Shown: positions 1 through 9,380 of the stretch, piece by piece
Layout of the letters: each line of letters begins with the position of its first letter
Numbering within the stretch: position 1 is the first letter of the stretch
From: JAQVEM01 sp964595565
Lineage (GTDB): Bacteria; Actinomycetota; Humimicrobiia; Humimicrobiales; Humimicrobiaceae
Direction of reading: 5' to 3'
DNA length: 64,000 nt
Assembly: GCA_964595565.1 (NCBI GenBank)
Contig: CAZQQX010000003.1
Location: 1 to 64,000 of the forward strand
Translations under genes and position numbers: made by a program
Notes under the pieces: generated by a model
Database searches by the model: none
Told to the model about the DNA's origin: nothing
The model's input: only the letters and a program-made list of their open reading frames with translations

Positions 1-106
1 CCTCCGCTTCCTCAGCAGGAGCTGCTTCTTCTGCACAACCAGCAAAAGCTGCAATCATTGATATGCTAATTATCAGTACAATCATCCATAATAATGATTT
101 TTTCAT
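1..106 (-). CDS. Lipoprotein, N-terminal fragment (probable ABC substrate-binding protein)
   Basis: Only the first 35 codons lie in the window; the gene continues past the left edge. Read leftward from an ATG at 106-104, it gives a basic start (MKKSLL), a hydrophobic stretch and a lipobox ending FAGC, then an Ala/Glu-rich linker. This is a lipoprotein signal peptide. The linker resembles that of the sugar-binding lipoprotein at 30038, so a solute-binding protein of an ABC transporter is likely, but no binding domain is visible. A GAAAGGA ribosome site sits 6 bases upstream of the start. Confidence 0.6.
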   Translation of the reverse strand, partial: MKKSLLWMIVLIISISMIAAFAGCAEEAAPAEEAE

Positions 107-626
107 TTTTAATCCTTTCAATACTAATCTCCTGTTTAATAAAATTAAAATTTTTTGTACAGACCACCTCCCATATGTTTACTTTTTAAATTAATTCTGA
201 TAAATTTTCCTTGAGATTTGTTTAGGTCTGGTTCTTAATATGAGAGAAGAATATCCTTGTATTAACCGCCTTTACAAATCTCTTTTTATTTATTATCACC
301 CCCTCCCCTATATCTTATAGACTCTATATTTACACTTTTTTAGAAATATTTATTCATTTGATAATAAAAAATATTGTTTTCTTAATCTGGTGTTTTCCTG
401 ATATTTAAATTGAATTAATGATTTATTATATTTGTTAGTAATTTTACATAACTTTAATCGCCGTGTCAACATCTTTTTAATCAGCGCACCATTTCTCCAA
501 TATTAAATATAATTTTTAAAAAGAGAAACTTTTCAGATTAACCAAAATAAAGGCTAAAAAAATGTCAATAAATTTACGTTTCTTTTTTTTATAAATAATT
601 ATAAAATTTCATAAAGATTTAATTAC
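107..626. other. Intergenic region between divergent genes
   Basis: About 520 AT-rich bases separate the leftward lipoprotein gene from rightward corA. It must hold both promoters, but I see no hexamer pair good enough to name. I see no open frame with a ribosome site, no tRNA-like fold and no clear terminator. Confidence 0.4.
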
Positions 627-639
627 AGGAGGTGTCCAT

Positions 640-1605
640 GTGAAAATTCTTGTATATAATAAGAATACCAAAAAACTGATGGACAAAGCCACTACCAGAG
701 GTGTTGCCTCTTACATCAATAATCCTGATTATCTCCTGTGGGTAGACATTGAAAACCCGGGCAGGGAAAACATGCAGTTTCTCAGGAAACATTTCAATTT
801 TCATCCACTTGACATTGAAGACTGCCTGAGTGTTATAGAGAGACCAAAACTTGATGAATATGACGACTATTTTTTCCTTGTGCTGCATATTCCCCATTTT
901 ATAAAGCAAACCGGAAGACTTGTTCCCCTCAGTGTTAATATCTTCATCGGAAATAATTATCTCGTAACCGTACACCGTGGCCTGTGCAAACCAATCCAGG
1001 ACGCTCTTGATTACATCACAGAAAACAGGCAGATACTGGACAAGGGGTCAGGTTACCTCCTGCATAAAGTGATAGACTCTCTTATTGATTATAATTTCCC
1101 CATACTGAATAAAATTTATAGAAACATACAGAACGTTGAAGATGCCATCTTTAAAAAAGCAAGCAGTAAAAATGTTAAAGACATACTTTTAATAAGAACC
1201 AATATTTTAATATTCAGAAATATAATATTCCCGCAGAGAAAGCTTCTTAAAACACTGGAAATAAAAGACATGGAATTTTTAATAGAGGCTCTCGAGGTCT
1301 ATTTTAGCGACCTGGTGGATCACGTTGAAAAAATATGGGACACTCTGGAGAATTACAAGGAGCTAATAGAAGGGGTTCACGATGCTCACCAGTCGCTTCT
1401 CTCAAATAAGATTAACGACATAATGCGAATACTTACCATATTTTCTGTGGTTATCCTTCCGCTTGCTCTTATATCGGGAATTTACGGAATGAATATAAGA
1501 CTTCCTCTGGAGAGTTTCCCCTTTGCATTTATTATAATAATTGTATCAATGATAATAATATCAATAGGGATGCTTGTTTATTTTAAATATAAGGACTGGT
1601 TATAA
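640..1605 (+). CDS. corA: CorA-family divalent cation transporter
   Basis: A 321-residue inner-membrane Mg2+ (or Co2+/Ni2+) channel of the CorA family. The long N-terminal cytoplasmic part is followed by two C-terminal transmembrane helices. The first ends in the family signature YGMN (about residues 282-285), and the second ends in a short basic tail (YFKYKDWL). The GTG start is favoured by an AGGAGG ribosome site about 8 bases upstream. The 3' end overlaps the convergent lipoprotein gene by 23 bases. The exact ion cannot be told from sequence. Confidence 0.9.
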   Translation: MKILVYNKNTKKLMDKATTRGVASYINNPDYLLWVDIENPGRENMQFLRKHFNFHPLDIEDCLSVIERPKLDEYDDYFFLVLHIPHFIKQTGRLVPLSVNIFIGNNYLVTVHRGLCKPIQDALDYITENRQILDKGSGYLLHKVIDSLIDYNFPILNKIYRNIQNVEDAIFKKASSKNVKDILLIRTNILIFRNIIFPQRKLLKTLEIKDMEFLIEALEVYFSDLVDHVEKIWDTLENYKELIEGVHDAHQSLLSNKINDIMRILTIFSVVILPLALISGIYGMNIRLPLESFPFAFIIIIVSMIIISIGMLVYFKYKDWL

Positions 1606-2455
1606 ATAAAGCTGCTGCTTTTATCTCATCCTCAAAAAAGACTTCAAATCTATAGTGCGTAAACCCGGGTAGATATTCATCAAGCATTACCTCTAAGGTA
1701 AATCTTTGCTCTTCGCCCGGTATCATTTCTTCCCTCAAAAGATAACAATTTTTTATAAATACTACCTGCTCTTTATCATTATAAAAAGTACAAAAAAGCT
1801 CCAGGTTTTTTATCTTATTTTCACCTATATTAATTATACTGCCTTCTATAACCAGGCTATTTCCTTCACCGGAATAATAATACTTCTCTCCTTCTACTAC
1901 TGGATTTCCCTTAAAACCTCTGTTGTAATCTTTGTAGTCGGCCCCGATTTTTATTTTATTTATTTCTATAAACTTTTCTCTCTCATAAAGATAATAATAA
2001 AAAGGAAGCCTGCTCCCCACATTAAGATAATTAACAGGAGACGGTATGGTTTCCGACATTATTACTTCATTGTCTTTATTATAGAAGTCCAGCGTAACCT
2101 CGATGTCCGTTTTATTCACTGTAGAAATATTTTCTATCTCTCCCAGTATTATAAGGTCCTCGTATATGTCCGTGTATATATTACAGTTCTTAATTTCTAT
2201 TCCAATTGAGCCCGTCTTCTCAAGAGCAATCTTCTCATAATCAAATAAATAAAGGTCCTCTCCATATAATGTTTCCTCTTCCACTTCACCGCCGCCCTCC
2301 GCACTATCTACTTTTCTATCAGAATCCTCTCCGGGGCCGCACGCCGACAGCGCCAGCAACCATAATGTTATAATTAAAATTATTATTATAATGTGTGGCA
2401 GGAATTTATTTGAACGGAACCTGTAAGTGTCAGCACTGGTCGTCTTTTCTGACAT
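1583..2455 (-). CDS. Putative lipoprotein with two FxLYD-like beta domains
   Basis: About 290 residues. The N-terminus has a hydrophobic helix ending in LLALSACG, a lipobox-like site, then an acidic Gly/Glu linker. Two similar beta-rich repeats follow (an ILGEIENIS repeat and a VIEGSIINIG repeat), resembling extracytoplasmic FxLYD domains. I chose the ATG at 2455 because AGAGGA lies just upstream; an ATG or TTG up to 39 bases earlier has no ribosome site. The start lies inside the end of panD, suggesting coupling. The function is unknown; it is probably anchored outside the membrane. Confidence 0.55.
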   Translation of the reverse strand: MSEKTTSADTYRFRSNKFLPHIIIIILIITLWLLALSACGPGEDSDRKVDSAEGGGEVEEETLYGEDLYLFDYEKIALEKTGSIGIEIKNCNIYTDIYEDLIILGEIENISTVNKTDIEVTLDFYNKDNEVIMSETIPSPVNYLNVGSRLPFYYYLYEREKFIEINKIKIGADYKDYNRGFKGNPVVEGEKYYYSGEGNSLVIEGSIINIGENKIKNLELFCTFYNDKEQVVFIKNCYLLREEMIPGEEQRFTLEVMLDEYLPGFTHYRFEVFFEDEIKAAALFITSPYI

Positions 2456-2813
2456 GGTCCTCTTCGCCCGTAATCTTATTTTTCTCATCAACATATACTA
2501 TTTTCGGTTTGTGCCCCTGCACTTCCCCGCTTTCCATGTAAACAAAGGAAAAAATTATGACTTTTTCTCCTCTCAATATCTTTCTTGCAGCTGCACCGTT
2601 TGTACATATTACTCCGCTGTTCTTTTTTCCTTCTATAGCATAGGTCTCAAGTCTCTCTCCGCTATCAATACTTACAACCATTACTTTTTCGTAAGGAAGT
2701 ATCCCCGCGTGCTCCATTAATTCTTTATCTATCGTTATGCTACCTTCATAGTCAATTATAGCATCTGTTACCGTAGCCCTGTGGATTTTGCCCTTTAAAA
2801 TATTCACTAACAA
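2430..2813 (-). CDS. panD: Aspartate 1-decarboxylase
   Basis: PanD converts L-aspartate to beta-alanine, a substrate of PanC, using a pyruvoyl cofactor made by self-cleavage. The cleavage site is visible as DYEGSITID, between Gly and Ser near residue 25. The N-terminus (LKGKIHRATVTDA) and the TNGAAAR motif are typical. At 127 residues the length is normal, and the start is TTG. It is the third pantothenate gene in a leftward cluster after panB and panC, 71 bases downstream of panC. Confidence 0.95.
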   Translation of the reverse strand: MLVNILKGKIHRATVTDAIIDYEGSITIDKELMEHAGILPYEKVMVVSIDSGERLETYAIEGKKNSGVICTNGAAARKILRGEKVIIFSFVYMESGEVQGHKPKIVYVDEKNKITGEEDHVRKDDQC

Positions 2814-2884
2814 TTTTTATTTCTCCGTCCTATCCATTTAATTTTTAATTAAATTCTTCTGCTTATTTTTATAACTTCCCTTTT

Positions 2885-3742
2885 CTATAACTTTATAACC
2901 ATATTGTCAATTAGCCTGGTATCACCAAACCACGCCGCGACCGCTGCCAGTATTCTTCTGTCGCTGCTTTCTACCCTGCTTTTTTCTTCCAGATTTTCCG
3001 GGTCCCTGAATTCAAAATAATCCACCTTCTTTAGAAACTCATTCCTGTTTAATTCCCCCAGTATCTCCTTCTGTATCTGGGCCAGGTTTCTTTTACCCCC
3101 TTTAATCATTTCATTGGCAAGATTCAAACACCTGTATAAAATAACTGCGTTTTCTCTTTCTTTTTTAGTAAGATACCTGTTCCTTGAACTCATTGCAAGC
3201 CCGTCTTTCTCTCTTATAGTCGGTGCACTTACCACCTTTACATCAACATTAAGGTCGGACACCATTTTCTTTATTATCACCATCTGCTGATAGTCCTTTT
3301 CCCCGAAATATACCCTGTTCGCCCTGGTGATATTTAGAAGCTTTAAAACCACTGTTGCTACACCTTCAAAATGCCCGGGCCGGTACTTCCCACACATAAT
3401 ATTACCCAGCTCCTTAACCACCACAACCGTTCTGTGCCCCCTCCCGTACATTTCCTTTGCAGTCGGATGAAAAATGAAGTCCGCTCCTTCCTTTTCTGCA
3501 AGAGCTGTGTCTCTTTTAATGTCCCTTGGATATTTTTTAAAGTCCTCATCCGGACCAAACTGCGTTGGATTAACAAATATACTAACTATCACCCTGTCGC
3601 ATTGCTTTTTTGCCATCCTTATAAGACTCAGATGGCCCTGGTGCAGGAACCCCATTGTGGGCACGAATCCTATCGTGACCCCTCCTCTGCGCAATTTTTC
3701 AGCAATAAATGTACAGTCACTGACTTTTCCTATAATCTTCAC
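2885..3742 (-). CDS. panC: Pantothenate synthetase
   Basis: A 285-residue enzyme that joins pantoate and beta-alanine with ATP to make pantothenate, the CoA precursor. Visible motifs are PTMGFLHQGH (the HxGH nucleotide site), FVNPTQFGPDEDF, YPRD, GEKDYQQ and the KMSKS-like MSSRN. The ATG start puts PTMG at the usual position near residue 28. It lies 87 bases downstream of panB and upstream of panD on the same strand. No feature is odd. Confidence 0.96.
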   Translation of the reverse strand: MKIIGKVSDCTFIAEKLRRGGVTIGFVPTMGFLHQGHLSLIRMAKKQCDRVIVSIFVNPTQFGPDEDFKKYPRDIKRDTALAEKEGADFIFHPTAKEMYGRGHRTVVVVKELGNIMCGKYRPGHFEGVATVVLKLLNITRANRVYFGEKDYQQMVIIKKMVSDLNVDVKVVSAPTIREKDGLAMSSRNRYLTKKERENAVILYRCLNLANEMIKGGKRNLAQIQKEILGELNRNEFLKKVDYFEFRDPENLEEKSRVESSDRRILAAVAAWFGDTRLIDNMVIKL

Positions 3743-3829
3743 TTTTATGCCCTGCCGATTCTATATTTTACTATTTTAATTTCTTCTGTTGCGGTCAATA
3801 TTTTCAGGTTAAACCGTTTCACTAAGAGT

Positions 3830-4633
3830 TTAATAAGAGTGTTCCTTACCCGGGAACTTTTTACTTTTTACTTCTTTGATATACTCTCTGTAACACTTCT
3901 TCATTTCCTTCCCTATTTCAGAATACCTCTTTGAAAACTTCGGGATAAATCCCTCAAAAATCCCTAACATATCATGCGTTACAAGAACCTGGCCATCACA
4001 ATCCACTCCTGCCCCTATTCCTATAGTGGGAATACTTACCGCCCCGGTTATCTTTTTTGCAAGCCCCGCAGGAATCTTCTCCAGCACTATTGAAAACGCT
4101 CCTGCTTCTTCAAGTCCCTTTGCATCTTCCAGCATCTCCGATGCCTGTGTCTCATCCTTTCCTCTTACCCCGTATCCGCCAAACTTATAGACCGACTGCG
4201 GGGTAAGTCCCAGATGACCCATTACAGGTATTCCTGATTCCACTATCCTTTTGACTGTGCCGGAAAACTCTCTTCCACCTTCCAGCTTTACCGCCTCTAC
4301 CCCTGCTTCCTTCAATAACCTTCCCGCGTTTCTCACTGCCTCCCCGATACTTGCCTGATAAGACATAAATGGCATATCGCCTATTATCATTGCCCTTTTT
4401 ACTCCCCTGGAAACTGCTTTGCAGTGGTGTATTATTTCTTCCATCGTAACCGGTATGGTGTTATCATACCCCAGAACAACGTTACCCACTGAATCCCCTA
4501 CCAGGATAAGGTCTATCCCGCACCCGTCAAGTTGAGATGCCATCAAATAATCATATGCAGTCAGCATGGCTATCTTTTCGCCTCTCTTCTTCATTTCTAT
4601 GAGTACTCCTGTTGTTACCTTCGCAATGTCCAT
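3830..4633 (-). CDS. panB: 3-methyl-2-oxobutanoate hydroxymethyltransferase
   Basis: PanB makes ketopantoate from alpha-ketoisovalerate and methylene-tetrahydrofolate, the first committed step to pantothenate. The 267-residue protein shows LTAYDYLMA, LVGDSVGNVVLGY (metal-binding Asp), GDMPFMSYQ, KLEGG, GHLGLTPQ and GIGAGVDCDGQVLVTHD, covering the barrel's active site. It follows the DUF2520 gene by 12 bases and precedes panC, so the four genes probably share a transcript. Confidence 0.96.
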   Translation of the reverse strand: MDIAKVTTGVLIEMKKRGEKIAMLTAYDYLMASQLDGCGIDLILVGDSVGNVVLGYDNTIPVTMEEIIHHCKAVSRGVKRAMIIGDMPFMSYQASIGEAVRNAGRLLKEAGVEAVKLEGGREFSGTVKRIVESGIPVMGHLGLTPQSVYKFGGYGVRGKDETQASEMLEDAKGLEEAGAFSIVLEKIPAGLAKKITGAVSIPTIGIGAGVDCDGQVLVTHDMLGIFEGFIPKFSKRYSEIGKEMKKCYREYIKEVKSKKFPGKEHSY

Positions 4634-4645
4634 AAAGCTTCCTTT

Positions 4646-5563
4646 CTAATCCCCCAGTATTTTTTTTAGCTCGTTTAAAATATCATCTTCTATCCATCCA
4701 TTTCCTCCCGCCAGCTTTCCGGTTTCTACTCCCATTATTTTATACAGCCTTAGCTCCTCTTCTGAAAATTGCTCTTCCATGCTTTTGATATGTTCCCTTA
4801 TTGTCCCCAGATCCCCCCGTGCTATGGGCCCGGTCAGTGATTTCTCGGTACCCAATTTTTTTACATTATCAATAGTTCCATCAACCAGGCCCATAATCCC
4901 TTTTAATGAATCTCTGGAGCTCATCCCTGTCTTCTTATATAAACCGGCTGCGTAATTTAATAATGTAACCAGATAGTTTGATGCTATACAGGCCGCAGCG
5001 TGGTAAAGCGGTTTCTTTTCATCTTCTACCTCTATTATTTCACCGTCCAGTTTTTTTATAAGTATTCCAGCCACCTTTTTTGCACCACTGCCAGAACAGG
5101 TTACTCCAAATATGGTTCCGGGCATTGTTTTTATCGCATTCTCTATTGAGGCAAATGACTTCATAGGATGAATTGACGCAGTCCCGGCACCCAGGATACC
5201 TGCCGATTCAAGAACTCCGAGTTTCTTTGAACCGCTAAAGTGTATCACACAGTAATCTTTTAATGACTTATTAGACGGACCTTTAAACATCTCCTTACAA
5301 ACACTCTCTATAGCGTCGTCAGGTGTGCATATCAGCACGCAGTTTGAAGCAAATGCTGCCTCCCTGTTATTTTTGGTGAAAAGTATGCCCTGGCTATTTC
5401 TTTTTATAATTTTCTTTGCTCTGTTTAATGATTTATCTGTTCTAGAAGAAATTGCCTTAAGTTTTATACCGGGAAAGTTTCCCTTTGAAAAAATATACCC
5501 GAGAGTGGTTCCAACTCTCCCTGCACCAATTATACACAGCTCTATGGATTTTCTTTTACTCAT
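4646..5563 (-). CDS. Rossmann-fold protein with DUF2520 domain, candidate ketopantoate reductase
   Basis: A 305-residue NAD(P)-dependent dehydrogenase-like protein. The N-terminal Rossmann fold has CIIGAGRVGTTLG (the dinucleotide Gly motif) and a second strand ending AISSR, where Arg could favour NADPH. A helical DUF2520-type C-terminal domain includes HPMKSFA and YHAAACIASNYLVTLLNYA. No panE is seen. Its place just upstream of panB-panC-panD suggests that it reduces ketopantoate to pantoate. This is inference from context; other oxidoreductase roles are possible. Confidence 0.75.
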   Translation of the reverse strand: MSKRKSIELCIIGAGRVGTTLGYIFSKGNFPGIKLKAISSRTDKSLNRAKKIIKRNSQGILFTKNNREAAFASNCVLICTPDDAIESVCKEMFKGPSNKSLKDYCVIHFSGSKKLGVLESAGILGAGTASIHPMKSFASIENAIKTMPGTIFGVTCSGSGAKKVAGILIKKLDGEIIEVEDEKKPLYHAAACIASNYLVTLLNYAAGLYKKTGMSSRDSLKGIMGLVDGTIDNVKKLGTEKSLTGPIARGDLGTIREHIKSMEEQFSEEELRLYKIMGVETGKLAGGNGWIEDDILNELKKILGD

Positions 5564-5602
5564 GGTTTTTTTAACTGTATTTAAGTTTTAACCAAAATAC
5601 GT

Positions 5603-6712
5603 CTAAGAAACCCTTATTGGCATTAATAGATACATTATATTGTTGTTCTTCTCAGGTCTCAGCAGGATAGGCTTCAGCGGTTCATCAATTGATATTATTA
5701 TGTTTTTCCCATCCATAATATTTATTCCGTCAATTAAAAACTCGGGATTAAATGCAATTTCCATTTTTTCATCGGCATACGAAACCTCAAAGTCTTCACT
5801 GGAGCTCCCGACTTCCTTAACATTCATAGAAACAGTTATGGTGCCCTTTTCTATAGTAAGCCTTACAGGTATATTGTCCTGTGATATTGACGAAATCCTC
5901 TTTACAACATCTAGTATCCTGTCTTTACTTACAATTATATTATGTTTTAGTTTTTGAGGTACCAATTGTTTGTATTCCGGAAATTTCCCCGAAAGCAGCC
6001 TTGATACTATTATGTCCTTCCTCTTTTTATCATCCTCCATATAAAAACTTATCTGGTTCTCCTCTATGCTCGCTTCTATACTGCTTCCCCTATACTCGCT
6101 CCTGGATACGCTATCCAGAACCTTTGCCGGCACTATAACGCCGGCCGATGATATATCTTTGTCTATTTTCTCTTTTACCATTGCCAGTCTGTAGCTGTCC
6201 GTGGCAACCATGCTTATTGTTCCATCTTCAATCTCTAAAAATACTCCTGTCAATATCGCCCTGCTTTCGTCAACAGACGCCGCTTTCTGTACTTTCGTTA
6301 CAAGTCTTCTAAACTTCTCCGCACTTAACTTAAGGCTCTTCTCTTTTTTTATGTCGGGAAATCCGGGATACTCCCCTACCGCCAGCGTATTAAGTGTGAA
6401 AAACGCTTTCTCGCATGTAATCCCCAGCTGGTTGGTTGTCTTATTAAGCTCCACTTCAACCTTTGACTCCTTCAGGCTTTTTAGGATACTGGTCAATATT
6501 CTTGCCGGGACTATTGCTTTCCCTTTTTCTATTATTTTAACCGGGTATCTACATTTTATACTCGTCTCTAAATCAGTACTATATACGGTCAGCTCCTTAT
6601 CTGCGTCCAGCATTATTCCATTTAAAATAATTGTGGAAGTTTTGGGGTTTATTACTTTGCCTGAGAATAATACCGTGTCAAGAAAATCTGTTTTTGTTGT
6701 TTGAAACTTCAT
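5603..6712 (-). CDS. dnaN: DNA polymerase III beta sliding clamp
   Basis: A 369-residue clamp that forms a ring on DNA and tethers the replicative polymerase. Three repeated clamp domains are readable. The ending YLLMPIRVS matches the conserved C-terminus of bacterial beta clamps, and the N-terminal MKFQTTKTDF is typical. It lies downstream of dnaA on the same strand, separated by 281 AT-rich bases with DnaA-box-like sequences, as in many bacterial origins. Confidence 0.96.
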   Translation of the reverse strand: MKFQTTKTDFLDTVLFSGKVINPKTSTIILNGIMLDADKELTVYSTDLETSIKCRYPVKIIEKGKAIVPARILTSILKSLKESKVEVELNKTTNQLGITCEKAFFTLNTLAVGEYPGFPDIKKEKSLKLSAEKFRRLVTKVQKAASVDESRAILTGVFLEIEDGTISMVATDSYRLAMVKEKIDKDISSAGVIVPAKVLDSVSRSEYRGSSIEASIEENQISFYMEDDKKRKDIIVSRLLSGKFPEYKQLVPQKLKHNIIVSKDRILDVVKRISSISQDNIPVRLTIEKGTITVSMNVKEVGSSSEDFEVSYADEKMEIAFNPEFLIDGINIMDGKNIIISIDEPLKPILLRPEKNNNIMYLLMPIRVS

Positions 6713-6993
6713 TATAACCTCTCTAAGGATATTTAAATATAGATATATTTTATTATATATAGTATTTAATTTAAATAGCCAGTAGTAGCTATATAGGTTG
6801 TTGAAAATGTTTATAACCAGTTAAAGTGTTTTATAAAGGATGAAATCAAAGAAATCAATTGTTGATAATAAACTAAAATACTGTTTAAAGATTATGAAAA
6901 GCAAGAGCTTTATATAATTTATATTAGTTATTAACAGAAAATAAAAAAATATGTTTATAAAAGCAAGAGATTATAAACAGTTTTTGGACAGGT
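6713..6993. other. dnaA-dnaN intergenic region with DnaA-box-like repeats
   Basis: 281 bases, very AT-rich. It holds TGTTGAAAA (6799-6807) and TGTTGATAA (6860-6868), the reverse complements of TTTTCAACA and TTATCAACA. Both also occur upstream of dnaA (9483-9623). TTATCAACA differs from the common DnaA box TTATCCACA at one base. The ATATATTTTATTATATATA run near 6742 could be an unwinding element. This looks like one half of a bipartite origin, but no box was tested against this DnaA. Confidence 0.5.
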
Positions 6994-8355
6994 TTAAGAA
7001 GAGGTCTTGATTTTACTTGTTAGCTCCTGAATCTGTCTGTAAACGGTTTTGTCGTTATTTATAAGATCCGAAACTTTTGAGACCGCGTATATAACTGTTG
7101 AATGGTCCCTGTCTCCGAAAGATTTACCTATTCTTGGAAGAGAGCTACTGGTTAACTCTCTTGATAGATACATGGCTAGCTGTCGGGCGTGGGAGATAAA
7201 CTTATTTCTTTTTGTGCTGAGGATGTCGCTTATTGGTATTGAGAAATATTTGGATACTTCTTTAATAATTGTTTGTATGCTTGTTTTGTGTTCCCTGTCG
7301 TCGGGCAGCATATCTTTTAAAATATTTTTGGCTATATTTAAATCAGGTCTGGATTTTGTTAGTGATGCGAATGCCACTATCCTTGTAAGAGACCCCTCGA
7401 GCTCCCTGATATTTGAAGTAATTTTTTCGGCTATAAGGTTTAAAATTGTATCAGAGGCAGCTATATTTTCCCTTTCAGAATATTTTTTTAAAATGGCGAG
7501 CCTGGTCTCAAAATCCGGGGGCTTAATATCTGTGACAAGGCCCCACTCAAATCTTGAGCAAAGCCTTTCTTCAAGGGTGGTTATGTTTTTAGGGGCACGG
7601 TCACTTGACAGGACTATCTGGCGGTTGGTGTCATGAAGAGCATTAAAGGTGTGAAAAAATTCCTCCTGGCTTGCTTCTTTATCCTCAAGAAACTGTATGT
7701 CGTCGACGAGAAGAACATCATTGTTTCTATAGCTCTCTTTAAAAGCGAATATGTCTTTGTATCTGAGGGCATTAATAAAATCATTTAAAAATCTCTCTGC
7801 TGACACATACTTCACTATCTTGTCAGGGTTTAATTGCAGGGTGTATTGCCCTATTGCGTGTAACAGGTGTGTCTTGCCCAGCCCAACGCCGCCGTAAATG
7901 AAGAGAGGATTATAGGTTTTACCGGGCTTCTCGCTTACAGCAAGAGAAGCTGTGCAGGCGAATCTGTTGCTGTTGCCAACAATAAAAGTATCAAAAGTAT
8001 ATTTGGAGTTAAAAGACGAACTCCTGTTTTTTGTGTTCGTGGGGTTTTTAATAGCAGGGCTTTCACTGATATAGTCTTCATAATTATCATTTGAGAGCCC
8101 GCTCTTGTCGGGAAGCGTGATAATCTTTATTTTATATGAATTGTTGGTTACTTTTTTAACAGACTCGGATATGATGCCCGAGTACCTTGATTCAAGCCAC
8201 TCTTTTGCGAAAGGGCTGCCAACAGAAATGGTTAAACAGTTTTTTTTTAAAGATACAGGTGTTATATGCTCAAACCACGCTTTGTATGTAGGAAGATTTA
8301 TCCTGTTTTTTACGTCGTCGAGAGTATTTTTCCAGATGTTCTGTAGTTCCGCCAT
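6994..8355 (-). CDS. dnaA: Chromosomal replication initiator DnaA
   Basis: A 453-residue AAA+ initiator that binds DnaA boxes and opens the origin. Domain I is at the N-terminus and a Ser/Asn-rich linker follows near residues 95-115. The ATPase domain has Walker A GGVGLGKTH, Walker B LLVDDIQFL and a sensor II region with NIRELEGSL. Domain IV has the DNA-binding signature GDRDHSTVIYA. The DHSTV sequence is the usual box-reading motif, so near-canonical boxes are expected. It lies 12 bases downstream of the ATPase/winged-helix gene. Confidence 0.97.
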   Translation of the reverse strand: MAELQNIWKNTLDDVKNRINLPTYKAWFEHITPVSLKKNCLTISVGSPFAKEWLESRYSGIISESVKKVTNNSYKIKIITLPDKSGLSNDNYEDYISESPAIKNPTNTKNRSSSFNSKYTFDTFIVGNSNRFACTASLAVSEKPGKTYNPLFIYGGVGLGKTHLLHAIGQYTLQLNPDKIVKYVSAERFLNDFINALRYKDIFAFKESYRNNDVLLVDDIQFLEDKEASQEEFFHTFNALHDTNRQIVLSSDRAPKNITTLEERLCSRFEWGLVTDIKPPDFETRLAILKKYSERENIAASDTILNLIAEKITSNIRELEGSLTRIVAFASLTKSRPDLNIAKNILKDMLPDDREHKTSIQTIIKEVSKYFSIPISDILSTKRNKFISHARQLAMYLSRELTSSSLPRIGKSFGDRDHSTVIYAVSKVSDLINNDKTVYRQIQELTSKIKTSS

Positions 8356-8367
8356 AATATTCTTATA

Positions 8368-9380
8368 TTAAATATTATTTGAATAATATTCAAGATATTT
8401 TATTCCTTTTTTGGACAATTTTCTTTTACCGCTCCCGCTGGAGATTAGGAATTTATGTTTTTCAAGGTAAATTAGCTCACGGTAGGATGTTGAAAGGCTG
8501 AAGCCGAGTTCTTTGGCGATAGTTGAAGGGCCGGCCTCATCGAGCTCCAGGATGACGAAGAGGATTTTCCTCTGCCTGTCCGAGAGTATTATTTTATCAA
8601 AGGATGCGGAAGGTTCTGCCGGCGGTTCCTGGCTTGATGCATCCCGGGTCGGTGATTGTTCACGGGACAATGTGGTGTCAGTGATCTGCAGGCCGTCGTT
8701 TTTAGGGGCACGGTCTAATTTTAAAGAGATGACCGTTCCCTTTTTTATATTATCCCTGACGTCTATTNNNNNNNNNNNNNNNNNNNNNNNNNNNNNNNNN
8801 NNNNNNNNNNNNNNNNNNNNNNNNNNNNNNNNNNNNNNNNNNNNNNNNNNNNNNNNNNNNNNNNNNNGTCTAATTTTAAAGAGATGACCGTTCCCTTTTT
8901 TATATTATCCCTGACGTCTATTGAGCCACCGGAGAAAGTAATAGTTTCCTTAACTATTGGAAATCCGGAGCCGACGCCTCTTATATACTCTTTCATTTTG
9001 TTTGTAGCAGATGTGTAACCGGGAAGAAAAGCTTTTTCCTTGTCACCTATTCCCGGTCCCTGGTCTGATATAATTATGTGATTCCCGTTATTGAGGACGG
9101 TTACGACAACTTCTTTGAAATCTGCGTGGATGAGATTCTCAATTATTTCTTTAATAATGGTATATGGAATACCGCCGCCTATCTCATGTGAAAGATTGTA
9201 GGTTTTCTGGGATGTTTCGTTTATGAAGTTGTTTATATCGTTATAGTTAAGGTCTATTATTCTCGGGATGCTGCGCATATTGTCATAGATGGCAATTCTT
9301 GCCGATAAATTATTAATGTCCTGGACGGAATTATGCCGGTCGGTTATATTGTCTTGATCTATGTTCCTGTTATCAATCAT
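8368..9380 (-). CDS. HATPase-type ATP-binding protein with C-terminal winged helix, interrupted by an assembly gap
   Basis: One gene split by 100 Ns. Both sides of the gap encode the same 18 residues (IDVRDNIKKGTVISLKLD) in the same frame. Removing the Ns and one copy gives a single protein of about 285 residues. The first part has the GHKL ATPase boxes of anti-sigma and histidine kinases (ENLIHADF, DQGPGI, GVGSGFPIVK). A Ser/Pro-rich linker follows, then a winged-helix region (ILSDRQRKILFVILELDEAG, STIAKELGFS). No His-phosphotransfer domain is visible. It lies between the origin and dnaA, 12 bases from dnaA. A regulator of dnaA or of a sigma factor is possible; the function is unknown. Confidence 0.75.
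8713..8922. repeat. 100-N scaffold gap flanked by an identical 55-bp overlap
   Basis: Bases 8713-8767, just left of the Ns (8768-8867), are identical to 8868-8922, just right of them: exactly 55 bp. This is the signature of two contigs sharing a k-mer-length overlap that the scaffolder padded with Ns. Coding frame continues cleanly when the two copies are merged. The gap therefore probably contains no missing sequence, and the true chromosome is about 155 bases shorter here. Confidence 0.9.

Noticed and set aside
3371..3934. Long plus-strand frame opposite panC/panB
   Set aside because: It is a shadow of conserved genes on the other strand and has no family features or ribosome site.
7049..7636. 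195-codon plus-strand frame opposite dnaA
   Set aside because: It lies wholly antisense to dnaA, whose motifs fix the coding strand.
8513..8887. Plus-strand frame running into the N gap
   Set aside because: It is antisense to the ATPase/winged-helix gene and depends on the Ns.
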